DNA of 64,000 nt from Aquimarina mytili (GCF_016735115.1 NZ_JAERQJ010000004.1:124001-188000), one strand, 5' to 3'. Shown: positions 45,237 to 55,213, counted from the first letter of the stretch. Numbers and translations are program-made. The notes: generated by a model not told the origin, from the letters alone.

Positions 45237-46478
45237 TTAATTAAATTTCAATTTTTTGAACCAGATATCTTTTAGACTAAGGTTAACATTGATTAAATTA
45301 AATTTTTCTTGTATTAAAATACCTTCTACTGCTCCTTTTTGACCAGTGGCAAAAGATATATTAAGGGTTGATGTGCCTTTTCGATTTATAGGAAGCCCCA
45401 GTCCAGCTGTAAAACTATAGTTATCGATAACTTCATTGTTTACCTCTAGGTATCCGGAATCGTAATTGATCCCAGCTCTAAACTCTATATTTTGCCAATA
45501 CTTTAGTCCTCTCTCTCTTGCTCTGTATTGAGCTCCAATACTAATTATTGATTGATTTACAAATTTGCCGATATCATCTCTTTGATCTGTAAAACTCCAT
45601 AAATTTGTCTTGTAGTCCGCACTTAATGTGATCCCTTTAAAAGGTTTAGAAGCGAGCCCAAAACCAATTTCTAGTGGAAGTTTAAAATCAGGAATATTGA
45701 GACCTTTTTGATCTTCAACTTCGGTGTTGATAAAATCCAAGCTTTTATCGACTAATCGATCTTGAGAACTGTTTAATGATGTTGGCAGATCTATGGTGAA
45801 ACCAAGTGAATATTTAGGATTGATTTTGTATTGAAATCCAAGCCCAAATCGAAAACCATTATAGTAGTTTTCTTCATCAATATTTAAAAACGCATCTCCG
45901 ATCCGGATGTTTTCAGTTTCGTTAATCGATCCAAATAAAAATGAAGTTCTAAGACCTACACTAAAGTTATCGTATAATTGATATCCGTAATTCAATCTTA
46001 AGTCGCTTAAACCGCCTGACCCAAGTATATTGCTAGTAAATTGATCTTGCGATCCTTCAACATTACTTTTTATACCAATCAGCGAGTAACCAACGTCAGT
46101 AAAAGGAACAATGGACACCCCTAATCCAGATCTGTTATTTACACTAAATGCAAATGCTAAATTTGAAAAATTAGCCACCAATCGAAGTTCATCATTATCG
46201 GTATTTGATATTTTGCTTAATTCTCCTAAAAAACCAATATCTAATAAGAAAGTTTTATCAGGAATTGCAGAAAAAGAAGCCGGGTTGTAGTTGTTAATTT
46301 GATTATTAGTTTCGAGGGCAATCCCTCCATTTCCTATTCCACTGTTTTTTCCAATGTTTGAGTTTGATTGTACTCCAAGCCCAAATAAGGAATATGGAGA
46401 TCCCGTGAGGTTATTGGTTTGAGAAAATAAAGCAAAAGGATGTAAAAGAACCAATAAAACTATAAAGTACTTATTCAT
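45237..46478 (-). CDS. Outer-membrane beta-barrel protein, FadL/OmpP1-like
   Basis: 413 residues from the ATG at 46478 (MNKYFIVLLVLLHPFALFSQ, a good signal peptide). An upstream ATG at 46496 adds six residues. The mature sequence begins SPYSLFGLGVQSNSNIGK and NNYNPASFSAIPDKTFL, a pattern common in Bacteroidota FadL-like transport porins, followed by repeated amphipathic strands. The ligand is unknown. The start overlaps the end of the DUF4270 gene, so they form one unit. Confidence 0.75.
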   Translation of the reverse strand: MNKYFIVLLVLLHPFALFSQTNNLTGSPYSLFGLGVQSNSNIGKNSGIGNGGIALETNNQINNYNPASFSAIPDKTFLLDIGFLGELSKISNTDNDELRLVANFSNLAFAFSVNNRSGLGVSIVPFTDVGYSLIGIKSNVEGSQDQFTSNILGSGGLSDLRLNYGYQLYDNFSVGLRTSFLFGSINETENIRIGDAFLNIDEENYYNGFRFGLGFQYKINPKYSLGFTIDLPTSLNSSQDRLVDKSLDFINTEVEDQKGLNIPDFKLPLEIGFGLASKPFKGITLSADYKTNLWSFTDQRDDIGKFVNQSIISIGAQYRARERGLKYWQNIEFRAGINYDSGYLEVNNEVIDNYSFTAGLGLPINRKGTSTLNISFATGQKGAVEGILIQEKFNLINVNLSLKDIWFKKLKFN

Positions 46479-47792
46479 TTTCATCATATATGGCATAGGT
46501 AATCATTAATTGTACTTCAAAATCTTCACTGTTTTCTCCCTCTAATATGGTGCGATCTACAGTGTTATTGTAATTTTGTGGTAAGATTACAATAGCATTG
46601 TCTATTTCGGGTGCTTCAAATAACTCTTTTTCTAGATAGGCGCCAACTGGGATCTCATATACGATTTCATTAAACTCTTTTTCACTTTGGTTAATCACTG
46701 CAAAGACATTTCCGAGACCATTAGATAATTGATTACCCAGTATATTATTTTGATCTACTTCATTAACAATAAGAGAATCTCGTATAGGTAATAAATCATT
46801 AAATTCTTGAGGAGGAGGTTTGATTTTTAATGTGGCATCGAGGATTGTACCTGTACCTGGAATTTGAAGAATATTTTTGATGGTTGGAAATTGAATTTTG
46901 GTAATTAAACCAACTCCTGCCTGGATATAACTCCTATTGTTTGCTTTTGGGTCTTGTGATGATAAATTGATTTCTTGATCTGTGAGATTTTCGAAGGGAG
47001 TGTCTTTGGTTTTACTTTGAATGTTGTTAAAGTAAGTAGGAAATGATTGTTGAGAATTGACAACCAAATCAAATGTTTGCTCGTTATCTTCAAATTCTCC
47101 TGGTATAGTGTAAAAACTCTAAGGTATGTTTCTGTATTATCAATTGTAAATCCTATAATCGAAGAATCATCCATTTTTCCCGGTAGCAATGCTAGCCCTT
47201 TAAATTCGTTACGTAATTCATTGTTGTCATTTATTTCTCCTGATTGTATTTTTTCAAATACAGTTTGACCTACAAAATTGGGAATGGTTATGTGTATAGA
47301 GTCTTCGCTAGCAGGTTCTGGAGAGAACCTTCTTGTTGCAATAAAATCCTCTTCATGAGATACAGTGCTGGTATTATAGAATACATCATCCTCTGGTCGT
47401 ACTTCATCACTCAATAAGTGAACATTTATAGAAGAAACCTTTAAAGTATCACTATAAAAATACCCATCATAATTCAGAATTAAAGCAATACTGTCTAATT
47501 CTGCTTCATTTGAAATAGAATAATTTATTGGGGTCAGCTCAACATAGCTTTCGGCTCTCGTGGTATCAAATATTTCATCTTTATATTGACCTATTAATAT
47601 TCGATTAGTGGATGAGGTTACAATGCTGTCAAATTTGTAGGTAGATAATTCGATGGCAAAAGTGTCTAGTGATACTATTCTAACATTAGAATTGGTAAAA
47701 TCTTGTCCCACTTCTAATGTGGGTATGTCCTCATTATCAGAACATGAAATAAGTACTATTGAAGTACAGAATATAAATAATAAAAATCTCAT
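46471..47792 (-). pseudogene. DUF4270 lipoprotein gene with a one-base frameshift
   Basis: A single DUF4270 protein is split between two frames. The first part, from the ATG at 47792 (MRFLLFIFCTSIVLISCSDN, lipobox ISC), reads through IGFTIDNTETYLRVF and then loses homology. Correct reading resumes in the next frame with TIPGEFEDNEQTFDLVVNSQ and runs to the stop at 46471. The break lies at a run of five A's (47112-47116, plus strand). One more base would restore the frame. It may be a real mutation, phase variation or an assembly error. The intact protein would have about 440 residues. DUF4270 lipoproteins are of unknown function. Confidence 0.75.
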
Positions 47793-47991
47793 CTTAATCA
47801 ATTTCTGAAACAAAAGAAAAAGACAAATTGACCTTCTAAAACAATATTATACATATTGCTAAAATGTGTAGACTAATCATAGTTTTTGCCCCACCAATAT
47901 GGTTTATAGAGGTTAGTAGATAAAAAGACCAGTTTTGTCAATATAGTTTTTGTATCGGTATATTTTTTTTTCTTCGGTTATACTCCTGCAA

Positions 47992-47999
47992 TACTTTTG
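47992..47999 (+). promoter_or_regulatory. -7 element TACTTTTG before the DUF6268 gene
   Basis: TACTTTTG is a perfect TAnnTTTG match 15 bp before the ATG at 48014. At the -33 position there is TTC (47970-47972) instead of TTG, one base off. It probably drives the rightward cluster 48014-52133. Confidence 0.45.
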
Positions 48000-48013
48000 G
48001 TGAAAAATTTTAC

Positions 48014-48901
48014 ATGCAGTATCACTTTAGACATATTGTTCTGGTAATAGGAGCCGCCAATGTATTATGGAGCCAAAATCCGAGTAAGGAAATTGTAGGG
48101 TTTGAATATGGTTTAATTCCTAACCTTGGAGAAACCAGTGTCGAAAAATATACTGTGAATTTTAATTTAGGAAAGAGGTTAAACAAAAGCCAAACAATCG
48201 GGTTTGGTGTATCATACAACGCTTACAATTTTATGTTCAATAGCACCTCTAATGGGTTTGATGCTTCAGCGTATGAAAATATACATGATATAATGTTAAA
48301 GGTATATTATAAATATGCTATAACTACATCTTGGTCTGCAAATCTGATGTTTTCTCCTACTATATCATCCAGTTTGAGTGAAAGTCTAAGTGGAGAAGAT
48401 CTTATTCTAAGTTCTATAGCAACCTTGTCAAAAAGTTGGAGAAATGGCGACAAAAGATCTTTGCTAGTTTTTGGCATTGGTTATGGGGCTTCTTTAGGTA
48501 AGCCTCAGTTTATACCGGTTATTTCATTCAGAAAAAAAATAAATGCACGATGGAGTTACATTTTAGGAGCTCCGCAAACTATGATAAGTTACCATAGTAA
48601 TGAGAGGCATAAAATATCTGCCGAGGCTAGTATTAATGGTTTTTTTGGCAATGTTTCTTCTGGAGTAGACTTTCCTGAGATAGGTTCTTTACAAAATACT
48701 AAACTACAATACAATTCTTTAGATATGGCTCTGCAATACAAGTATAGGATTCAACCCAATTGGACAACTATTATAAAAATGGGGTACTCACCCTGGAACC
48801 AATTAAAAATTTTAGACAATGGAAATAATGAAATATATGATTTTGGAGCCAGTAGTTCGCTCTTCATATCCATGGGATTAAAGTATAATTTAAACAAATA
48901 A
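48014..48901 (+). CDS. DUF6268-like outer-membrane beta-barrel protein
   Basis: 295 residues. The N-terminal signal peptide ends near LWSQ. The rest is beta-barrel-like: alternating strands (YTVNFNLGKRLNKSQTIGFG; LMFSPTISSSLSESL; SLLVFGIGYGASLGK; DMALQYKYRIQPNWTTIIKM) and the end SLFISMGLKYNLNK. The pattern fits DUF6268. Function is unknown. It stands divergent from the DUF4270 gene and 3 bp before the Kelch lipoprotein gene. Confidence 0.7.
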   Translation: MQYHFRHIVLVIGAANVLWSQNPSKEIVGFEYGLIPNLGETSVEKYTVNFNLGKRLNKSQTIGFGVSYNAYNFMFNSTSNGFDASAYENIHDIMLKVYYKYAITTSWSANLMFSPTISSSLSESLSGEDLILSSIATLSKSWRNGDKRSLLVFGIGYGASLGKPQFIPVISFRKKINARWSYILGAPQTMISYHSNERHKISAEASINGFFGNVSSGVDFPEIGSLQNTKLQYNSLDMALQYKYRIQPNWTTIIKMGYSPWNQLKILDNGNNEIYDFGASSSLFISMGLKYNLNK

Positions 48902-48904
48902 ATA

Positions 48905-49921
48905 ATGAAAATAAGAAATAGGTTAAAACAGTATTTAATTATAGAATATAAACTCATTTTATCAACTATGGTTATTCTTTCAATAGTTGGGTGCTCAGGA
49001 GATGACGATGATGATGATAGATTAGGAAATTGGGTAGGTAGTTCCGTTTTTGATGGAACTCCCAGAAGCAGTGCTGTATCTTTTACCCTAGGTAATAAAG
49101 GGTATATGGGGACTGGTTTTGATGGCGATGATTACCTGAATGATTTTTGGGTGTATGATCTAGAAGGCAACTTTTGGAGTCAATTGGCAAACTTTTCAGG
49201 AAGTCCCAGAAGTGCTGGAGTAGCTTTTACGGCAGCTGGAGATGGTTATGTAGGGCTAGGTTTTGACGGAGATAATGAATTGGGAGATTTTTATAAATAT
49301 AATCTTTCTACCAATAGTTGGGATTCTATCGCACGTTTTTCAGGAACGCCAAGGCGAGGAGCCGTAGCATTTAACTCAGAAACAACAGGGTACGTAGGTA
49401 CTGGTTTTGATGGTGATAATGATAAAAAAGATTTTTGGAAATACTCACCACAAACCAACACTTGGATAGAGTTAATAGGTTTTGGAGGGGCAAAAAGAAG
49501 AGAGGCTACAACATTTACAATTGATAATAAGGTTTATATGGGTACAGGTAGTTCTAGTGGTTTGAATCAAGACGATTTTTGGGTTTTTGATACCACAACA
49601 GAAACATGGACATCACTTAATGATTTGGATACAGATGATTATGATATAACACGAAGTAATTCCATCGGATTTAGTATCGGAAATAAGGGGTATTTGGCAT
49701 GTGGGGTTACAGAAAATGGAATCACTTCAACAGTTTGGGAATACGATCCAGGAAATGATAATTGGATAGAAAAAACCTCTTTTGAAGGCGTTACACGACA
49801 AGATGCGATCTCCTTTTATAATGGTACAAAAGCATTTGTTGCTCTTGGTAGAAGCGGAAATTTATATTTAGATGATAATTGGGGGTTCTTTCCATTCGAG
49901 GCTGAAGATGAAAATGATTAA
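48905..49921 (+). CDS. Kelch-repeat lipoprotein
   Basis: 338 residues. The signal peptide is long (MKIRNRLKQYLIIEYKLILS ...) and ends in a lipobox SIVGC, followed by an Asp-rich surface-export-like stretch. Six repeats of about 48 residues each carry the Kelch signature: PRSSAVSFTLGNKGYMGTGF, DFWVYDLEGNFWSQLANF, and so on through RREATTFTIDNKVYMGTG, ENGITSTVWEYDPGNDNWIE and the last QDAISFYNGTKAFVALGR. A beta-propeller of this kind normally binds a protein or glycan ligand. Located between DUF6268 and DUF4907 genes. Confidence 0.9.
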   Translation: MKIRNRLKQYLIIEYKLILSTMVILSIVGCSGDDDDDDRLGNWVGSSVFDGTPRSSAVSFTLGNKGYMGTGFDGDDYLNDFWVYDLEGNFWSQLANFSGSPRSAGVAFTAAGDGYVGLGFDGDNELGDFYKYNLSTNSWDSIARFSGTPRRGAVAFNSETTGYVGTGFDGDNDKKDFWKYSPQTNTWIELIGFGGAKRREATTFTIDNKVYMGTGSSSGLNQDDFWVFDTTTETWTSLNDLDTDDYDITRSNSIGFSIGNKGYLACGVTENGITSTVWEYDPGNDNWIEKTSFEGVTRQDAISFYNGTKAFVALGRSGNLYLDDNWGFFPFEAEDEND

Positions 49922-49996
49922 TGTATGATTGTTTATTTGTTTGTTTGCGTCAGTAGGCTCCTAAACCTAATAGTAATATTTAATGAAATAAAACCT

Positions 49997-50347
49997 ATGA
50001 AAACAATGATGGGTTACGTGTTGATTTTTGGAGTTATAGTAGTTGGAGTACTTATTGGAAATCATTTCTTAAAAAAGGAAACAAAATCTAATGATTATTC
50101 TAAATACTATAGAGTAAGGGTTAAGGAGCTTTCTGATGGCAAAGGATGGTATTATGAAATTTATAGAGGGAGTAGCCTATTGATCAAACAAGAGAATATA
50201 CCAGGTGTATCAGGGTATCAGTATTTTAAATCTAATACCGATGCAAAGAAAATAGGAGTTTTGGTTATGGATAAATTGGAACGAAAAATCTTGCCTTTTG
50301 TAACCAAACTTGAACTGGATAGCTGTAACATAGATTTTAAAAACTAG
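49997..50347 (+). CDS. DUF4907 family protein
   Basis: 116 residues from the ATG at 49997 (MKTMMGYVLIFGVIVVGVLI). An upstream ATG at 49925 would add an unlikely hydrophobic prefix. One membrane anchor, then a small domain with YYRVRVKELSDGKGWYYEIY and IPGVSGYQYFKSNTDAKKIG, the region recognised as DUF4907. Function is unknown. Members are commonly encoded beside Kelch proteins in flavobacteria, which is the arrangement here. Confidence 0.75.
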   Translation: MKTMMGYVLIFGVIVVGVLIGNHFLKKETKSNDYSKYYRVRVKELSDGKGWYYEIYRGSSLLIKQENIPGVSGYQYFKSNTDAKKIGVLVMDKLERKILPFVTKLELDSCNIDFKN

Positions 50348-50374
50348 TTATAGTATATATAAAAACCGAATAGT

Positions 50375-51403
50375 TTGAAGAGAACATTTCGCATTAAGGA
50401 AATCTGGATACATTTGATCTGTTGGATGTGTTTGATGTCATTCCCGATAGGAGTAAATCTTGCCCAATCGGGTAATATGCACTCATCTTTTCTAATACAA
50501 TTGTTTTTAAACCCAATAATGTTTTACGCTAATTATTCTTTGTTAGCACCACGACTATTGTTAAAGAAGAAAATCATAGCCTATATCCTTATATCCATAG
50601 CCGTTATAGTGTCGTTTAATTTTATTGCTAATAGTTTTCTAATGATAACTCCTTTGGATCGAATGGAGTATTTTATCAGGTTAGAAGAAGACTTTCCGCC
50701 AATCAAAAACCTCAGAAATGTAATTAGAGGGATTTTTTCATTGGCATTTTTTCTTTTAGGCGGTATTTTTCGCCTAATGGTTGATTTTTACAAAAGAGAT
50801 AAATTGTCAAAAGAAACAGATGCACAACGAACCAAAACTGAACTCCAGTTCTTAAAAGCACAATTAAATCCACATTTTCTGTTCAACTCTTTAAATAGTG
50901 TGTACTCGCTTGTACGTACTAAATCGAATAATGCTTCAGAAGCCGTGTTAACTTTATCCGAGCTTATGCGATATATGCTTTATGAAGCAAATCAGGAAAT
51001 TGTGCCTCTTATCAAAGAAACCGAATATATTAAAAATTATGTCGCGTTGCAGAGGCTTCGGCTTTCTAATAGTGAAGATGTAAGGTTATCAATTAAGGGA
51101 GAATATGAGAAGAAGAAAATATATCCTTTATTACTCATCTCGTTTATAGAAAATGCATTTAAATATGGAACAGATTTTAAAGGGGTGACAGATATTGAAA
51201 TTAAAATTCGAGTTAACCAAAACAAGCTTACTTTTAATGTTAATAATATCATTGGAGTGTATAGGAAAAATATTGATAGTTCGGGTGTTGGTTTGACTAA
51301 CATTAAGAATAGATTAGAACTGTTATATCCCGATTTGCATACATTGGAAATAAAAGAAGAAAATGACCGATATATAGTCGATTTAACCTTAATTCTTGCT
51401 TAA
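50375..51403 (+). CDS. LytS-family sensor histidine kinase
   Basis: 342 residues from a TTG start (MKRTFRIKEIWIHLICWMCL). No better ATG keeps the first membrane helix. Four membrane helices cover about 1-145. The His_kinase domain has the H-box LKAQLNPHFLFNSLNSVYSL (about 162-180) and the ATPase part (LLISFIENAFKYGTDF; SSGVGLTNIKNRLELLYPD). The partner response regulator follows after one base. Such pairs in Bacteroidota often respond to envelope or quorum-like signals. The input is unknown. Confidence 0.93.
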   Translation: MKRTFRIKEIWIHLICWMCLMSFPIGVNLAQSGNMHSSFLIQLFLNPIMFYANYSLLAPRLLLKKKIIAYILISIAVIVSFNFIANSFLMITPLDRMEYFIRLEEDFPPIKNLRNVIRGIFSLAFFLLGGIFRLMVDFYKRDKLSKETDAQRTKTELQFLKAQLNPHFLFNSLNSVYSLVRTKSNNASEAVLTLSELMRYMLYEANQEIVPLIKETEYIKNYVALQRLRLSNSEDVRLSIKGEYEKKKIYPLLLISFIENAFKYGTDFKGVTDIEIKIRVNQNKLTFNVNNIIGVYRKNIDSSGVGLTNIKNRLELLYPDLHTLEIKEENDRYIVDLTLILA

Positions 51404-51404
51404 A

Positions 51405-52133
51405 ATGAGGTGTATAATTATTGATGATGAGCCATTAGCTTTAGGTATTATTAAATCGTATTGTGAAGATATAGATACTTTAGAAATTGTAGGGACGTTT
51501 ATGAATGCCTTAGAAGCTATTCCGCTTTTAAGTGATGCTCAAGTCGATTTAGTGTTTTCTGATATAGAAATGCCTCAAATTAATGGTATTGATTTCATTA
51601 AAACCTTAGATCATAAACCTCTTTTTATTTTTACTACAGCATATTCTCAATATGCCTTAGAAGGATTTGAGATTAACGCAGTAGATTATTTGGTAAAACC
51701 AATTCCTTTTCCAAGGTTTGTCAAAGCAGTAAATCGGGCCAAGGAAATCTATGAACTTAAAAAGGTAAATAAAGCTTCTATCTCAGAAATTCAATCGGAT
51801 CATACAGCAGTTCCCGTTACAGATCAATTCATTTTTATAAAATCTGATTATGATACGATAAAGATTAAACTAAAAGATATTAGATACATTCAAGGCTTAA
51901 AAGACTATCTTAAAATTCATGTTTCAAAAGAAAAACCGGTGTTAACCTTAATGACTTTTAGAGATATTCAATCTAAATTACCTGATGATCAATTTTTAAG
52001 AGTACATAGGTCATATATTGTAAATGTCAACAGTATTAATTCGATTCAACGAAGTAAAATTATTATTGACGGAGTTAGAATTCCTATAGGAGATAGTTAT
52101 AAAAACGATTTTTTGAAGAGGATAGGAATGTAA
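51405..52133 (+). CDS. LytTR-family response regulator
   Basis: 242 residues from the ATG at 51405. Receiver domain with the acidic pocket IIDDEPLA, phosphorylation site Asp53 in VFSDIEMPQI, and conserved Lys in YLVKPIPFPR. The C-terminal LytTR DNA-binding domain (about 140-240) reads QFIFIKSDYDTIKIKLKDI, YIQGLKDYLKIHV and FLRVHRSYIVNVNSINSIQR. It is the cognate partner of the LytS-like kinase one base upstream. Confidence 0.95.
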   Translation: MRCIIIDDEPLALGIIKSYCEDIDTLEIVGTFMNALEAIPLLSDAQVDLVFSDIEMPQINGIDFIKTLDHKPLFIFTTAYSQYALEGFEINAVDYLVKPIPFPRFVKAVNRAKEIYELKKVNKASISEIQSDHTAVPVTDQFIFIKSDYDTIKIKLKDIRYIQGLKDYLKIHVSKEKPVLTLMTFRDIQSKLPDDQFLRVHRSYIVNVNSINSIQRSKIIIDGVRIPIGDSYKNDFLKRIGM

Positions 52134-52313
52134 TGTGAACTAAAAAGCATAAAAAAAACTGCATGAAACACACTTTTTTATAGGTGATATATGGTAAAGA
52201 AAATTTCATTTGAATACAAAAATGGAATTTTTGTATATTTAACAATAACTATAAACTGCTTTAGGTTGTTGGAATACTTTAAAGCAATACATTATTATCG
52301 TTAAAATATAACT

Positions 52314-52745
52314 ATGAAAAAAGTAATTGTTTTTTGCATTACTCTAGCGCTATTTGTTTCCTGTAAGTTCGGAGAAAACTCAAAAAACGGAAACAACAAT
52401 GATGAGAATTTTACAGTACCCAAGGAGTTAAGAACCATACAAGGTACTGTAGTAGGTGAAAAAAAGAAAAAAATCGCCTTTGCTGCAGTAAAACTTTATC
52501 TTGATGATAACGATTGTATGAGTGCTTATACTGATGATAATGGTTTTTTTGAATTTAAGGTCGACGAATTAAGAATCAAAGATCAAAGTCATTTTGAAAT
52601 CGTCTACAAAGGTTACGCTGAGAACTTATTGTCCATACGTAATTATGATGATAATAAACCAATTGTACTCAGTAAAAAAGGAAAAGTAATTCCTGCGGCA
52701 GATTACCATGTTTTTTATGAATCTATAAAGAGTTGTAATAACTAA
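52314..52745 (+). CDS. Small lipoprotein with a carboxypeptidase-regulatory-like domain
   Basis: 143 residues. Lipobox FVSCKF (Cys near 17). From about 41 a CarboxypepD_reg-like (transthyretin-fold) domain: LRTIQGTVVGEKKKKIAFAA, KLYLDDNDCMSAYTDDNGFF, FEFKVDELRI and FEIVYKGYAENLLSI. The domain is common in surface and TonB-linked proteins of Bacteroidota. No partner is obvious. It is separated from the response regulator by 180 bp, with no clear terminator between. Confidence 0.8.
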   Translation: MKKVIVFCITLALFVSCKFGENSKNGNNNDENFTVPKELRTIQGTVVGEKKKKIAFAAVKLYLDDNDCMSAYTDDNGFFEFKVDELRIKDQSHFEIVYKGYAENLLSIRNYDDNKPIVLSKKGKVIPAADYHVFYESIKSCNN

Positions 52746-52822
52746 CAAACGGAGTTCTTCTGATTCTTTTTTTGATAGATATATATACCCAAAACTTCGC
52801 TCTATAAAATAATACGTATACC

Positions 52823-53461
52823 ATGAATCCATTTGATGGTAGAAAAGGAAAAAGGCTGCCATATAGTATTGTGTCAGATATAAGGTTTTTTGCTTTTTAT
52901 ATAGGTAATGAAACTATTCTTGCATCAAGAAATTGTCACAATATCAATGTCGTTTTTGAAACTTCCGATGCTTTGGGAAATATGTATGCAATAAAACTAT
53001 TTAAAACGTATGATGAGGTAGGAAATTCCCCAAATACTAGTGAAGAAATACCCTCTGATAAAAACAGTACAGATCTTATTGTAGAATATGTACAGGAGCT
53101 AAAAGAGAAAAATAAGTGTGAAGACTTGTTATTGCCTTTTAATAAGTTTCGGTCTCGGAATAAAGAGAATTGGAGAAATGTGATCGTACGATTTTTTAAT
53201 GATTTTGGTTTAAGAGATTTGAAAGAAAAACCTTTGATGGAGTTCAATGATGATTATGCCGATGGTGTAATAAATGAAGGGAGTCCTTTGGAGCAATTAA
53301 CAGCGATTTTTTGTAATGTACTACGTTTTGATGAAAAATATGACGTAATCAATGAAGAATGGACAAGGTATAGAGCAAGTCAGTACATTCGTTATTATAA
53401 TGATGACTCTTATCAAATAACCCCGCCTTTAAAAGAATGGGAAACCATACTCTGGTTATAA
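52823..53461 (+). CDS. Unrecognised soluble protein
   Basis: 212 residues, no signal peptide, mixed alpha/beta. Notable segments: FFAFYIGNETILASRNCHNI, LFKTYDEVGNSPNTSEEI, LEQLTAIFCNVLRFDEKYDV, and an aromatic C-terminus (PPLKEWETILWL). It looks like a genuine single-domain protein. I do not know its family. Immunity-like and toxin-antitoxin roles cannot be claimed from the context. Confidence 0.55.
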   Translation: MNPFDGRKGKRLPYSIVSDIRFFAFYIGNETILASRNCHNINVVFETSDALGNMYAIKLFKTYDEVGNSPNTSEEIPSDKNSTDLIVEYVQELKEKNKCEDLLLPFNKFRSRNKENWRNVIVRFFNDFGLRDLKEKPLMEFNDDYADGVINEGSPLEQLTAIFCNVLRFDEKYDVINEEWTRYRASQYIRYYNDDSYQITPPLKEWETILWL

Positions 53462-53567
53462 GTTTTATGATTACGATTTCAAAATTTATCCAAGATCACT
53501 ATACCGCAGCATTCTCAAAAATAGATGACCCTTCTCTTTTTCGGTAATTATATTTAAAAATAGGCGT

Positions 53568-54305
53568 TTAATACTTTTTTTTAATATATTTTGTATACTT
53601 GGATTTAGCGATAATAGCTTCAATTCTGTTATTGCTTCCATAGGGTGAAGACACGAATAAATAATTATGGTTTTTACCAAAAACCATAAAATGATCTAAC
53701 CTTGTCTTCATATTTTGCAAACGCCAGCTTAGTACTTTTTTATTCTTGATTTTAATTCTTTTTATAGCTCCTGAGATTTGAAAAAGCTCATGATCATTGA
53801 CATATTGTCTAATTTTTGCTTTTACCTTGCGTTTTGTTTTTTTAGGTAACACAAATAGAGTAGAAAGATTGGGGTTTCTAGAAAATGAACTACTAAGAGG
53901 ATGATACATTAAATGATTCTCTTTATGTAAATATTGCTGATCCTCAACTGTTGATAAAACATCGGTTATTTTTTGGGGAATTGAAACCTGCTCAGGATGC
54001 TCTATGATGCGTTGTACCTCTTGCGTGATTGGTATATTGTTGGGTCGATGTGCTTCTTTTGTAGTAAATCTAATCACGTCATTTGACTTAAAAAAATATC
54101 CCAATTTGTTATCACTCGTATTTTTAAGAACTTCAATAGGACCTGAAAAATAAATCTTAAGTTCTTCGTTGCTATAGGTGTGTTTAATTATTGAATCATT
54201 TGTATTGAGTTGATTCTCTTCTTTTTGTGAGAATAATGCACTGCTAATACATAGCAAGGAGATTGAAAAAAGTAATTTAATCAGCTTCATTTTTTTTGAT
54301 GTCAA
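53568..54305 (-). CDS. Secreted protein of unknown function
   Basis: 245 residues. The signal peptide (IKLLFSISLLCISSALFSQ) is followed by a polar region (KEENQLNTNDSIIKHTYSNE) and a domain with YFSGPIEVLKNTSDNKLGYF, YVNDHELFQISGAIKRIKIK and a basic C-terminal part (VFGKNHNYLFVSSPYGSNNR). No domain is recognised. A -7-like element (TATCTTTG on the minus strand at 54351-54344) lies 38 bp before the start, without a TTG at the right distance. Confidence 0.6.
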   Translation of the reverse strand: MTSKKMKLIKLLFSISLLCISSALFSQKEENQLNTNDSIIKHTYSNEELKIYFSGPIEVLKNTSDNKLGYFFKSNDVIRFTTKEAHRPNNIPITQEVQRIIEHPEQVSIPQKITDVLSTVEDQQYLHKENHLMYHPLSSSFSRNPNLSTLFVLPKKTKRKVKAKIRQYVNDHELFQISGAIKRIKIKNKKVLSWRLQNMKTRLDHFMVFGKNHNYLFVSSPYGSNNRIEAIIAKSKYTKYIKKKY

Positions 54306-54754
54306 GGCTATGATTTATAGAATTTGTTAGAGTGATATTATTACAAAGATACTACAGATTAAATGAGGTAATTTATACTTTTATTTATCATTTACATCAA
54401 TTTTGGTGCAATTATAATGTATTTAAAGGTAAGAATAATGGCATATCAAGAACTAATAGAAGAACAATATATTTTTCAGTAGTTTCTTAATAATTGGGTG
54501 ATGAGATGTACAAAATGGAAAATTTAATTCGTATAAATACTGAAACTATATTAAAAAATGAAATGTGAGATGTTATTGATTATGATGTTATCAAAACATC
54601 AGTTTTTGCCTTTGGGATTAGGGTGTGCTTTGTAAAATAAGTATTGAATATCATAGATCAATTTCGAAACTACTATCTTTATTGTAAGAAGAAACTTAGA
54701 AATTTTGTTGTTGAAAACCGGGTGTTGATAATCAAAAAACGTTTAATAAATTGT
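54306..54754. other. AT-rich non-coding stretch
   Basis: No coding frame that I trust. A hairpin with T run (TGATGTT 54583-54589, AACATCA 54595-54601, then GTTTTT) might be a terminator on the plus strand, but no plus gene lies just upstream. The segment 54644-54754 is open in frame with the next gene and may be its N-terminus if a TTG start is used. Confidence 0.35.
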
Positions 54755-55213
54755 ATGTCAAATTCTGAAGAGTATATCTCTGTTTATGAGGCTTGGGAGA
54801 TGAATGGATGCAGTAATCAATCGGTTTTTGATTGTGTAGATGAGGTAATCAAAAGTTATGAAATACCGGATCACCTTGAAGTTGCGTTTAAAATAAGCCG
54901 AAAAATATTATGTACTAAAGGAAAAGTTGATGCCAATGATTTAGAATTAGTATCGCATGAAACTCAGACCTTGTTTAAGAGGTTAGGTATGGAGTTTTTT
55001 GATAATCAACCCAAAAGTTCAGGAGACATAAAAGTAGATATTTTAAATGGTGTTGCTTTAAACTTATTAGAATTATGTAATGAATGGCAATATTTCTTAT
55101 ATGGTTTTATTTTTGAAGCTTTAGAAGAGCTACTAATTTTGAAAGGTGAGGGTAAAGAAAAAATTCAGAAAAATTTTATAAGAATAATAGTAAACAGGGG
55201 CAATAAGAATTAG
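54755..55213 (+). CDS. Unrecognised helical protein
   Basis: 152 residues from the ATG at 54755 (MSNSEEYISVYEAWEMNGCS). A TTG start at 54644 would add 37 basic residues. The sequence is acidic and helical (SVFDCVDEVIKSYEIPDHLE; FEALEELLILKGEGKEKIQK) with scattered cysteines. No family is recognised. It is the last gene before the tRNA cluster and shares no operon with a known gene. Confidence 0.5.
   Translation: MSNSEEYISVYEAWEMNGCSNQSVFDCVDEVIKSYEIPDHLEVAFKISRKILCTKGKVDANDLELVSHETQTLFKRLGMEFFDNQPKSSGDIKVDILNGVALNLLELCNEWQYFLYGFIFEALEELLILKGEGKEKIQKNFIRIIVNRGNKN

Noticed and set aside
47100..47125. Programmed frameshift in the DUF4270 gene
   Set aside because: Only five A's and no slippery heptamer or downstream structure was seen; a mutation, phase variation or error is more likely.
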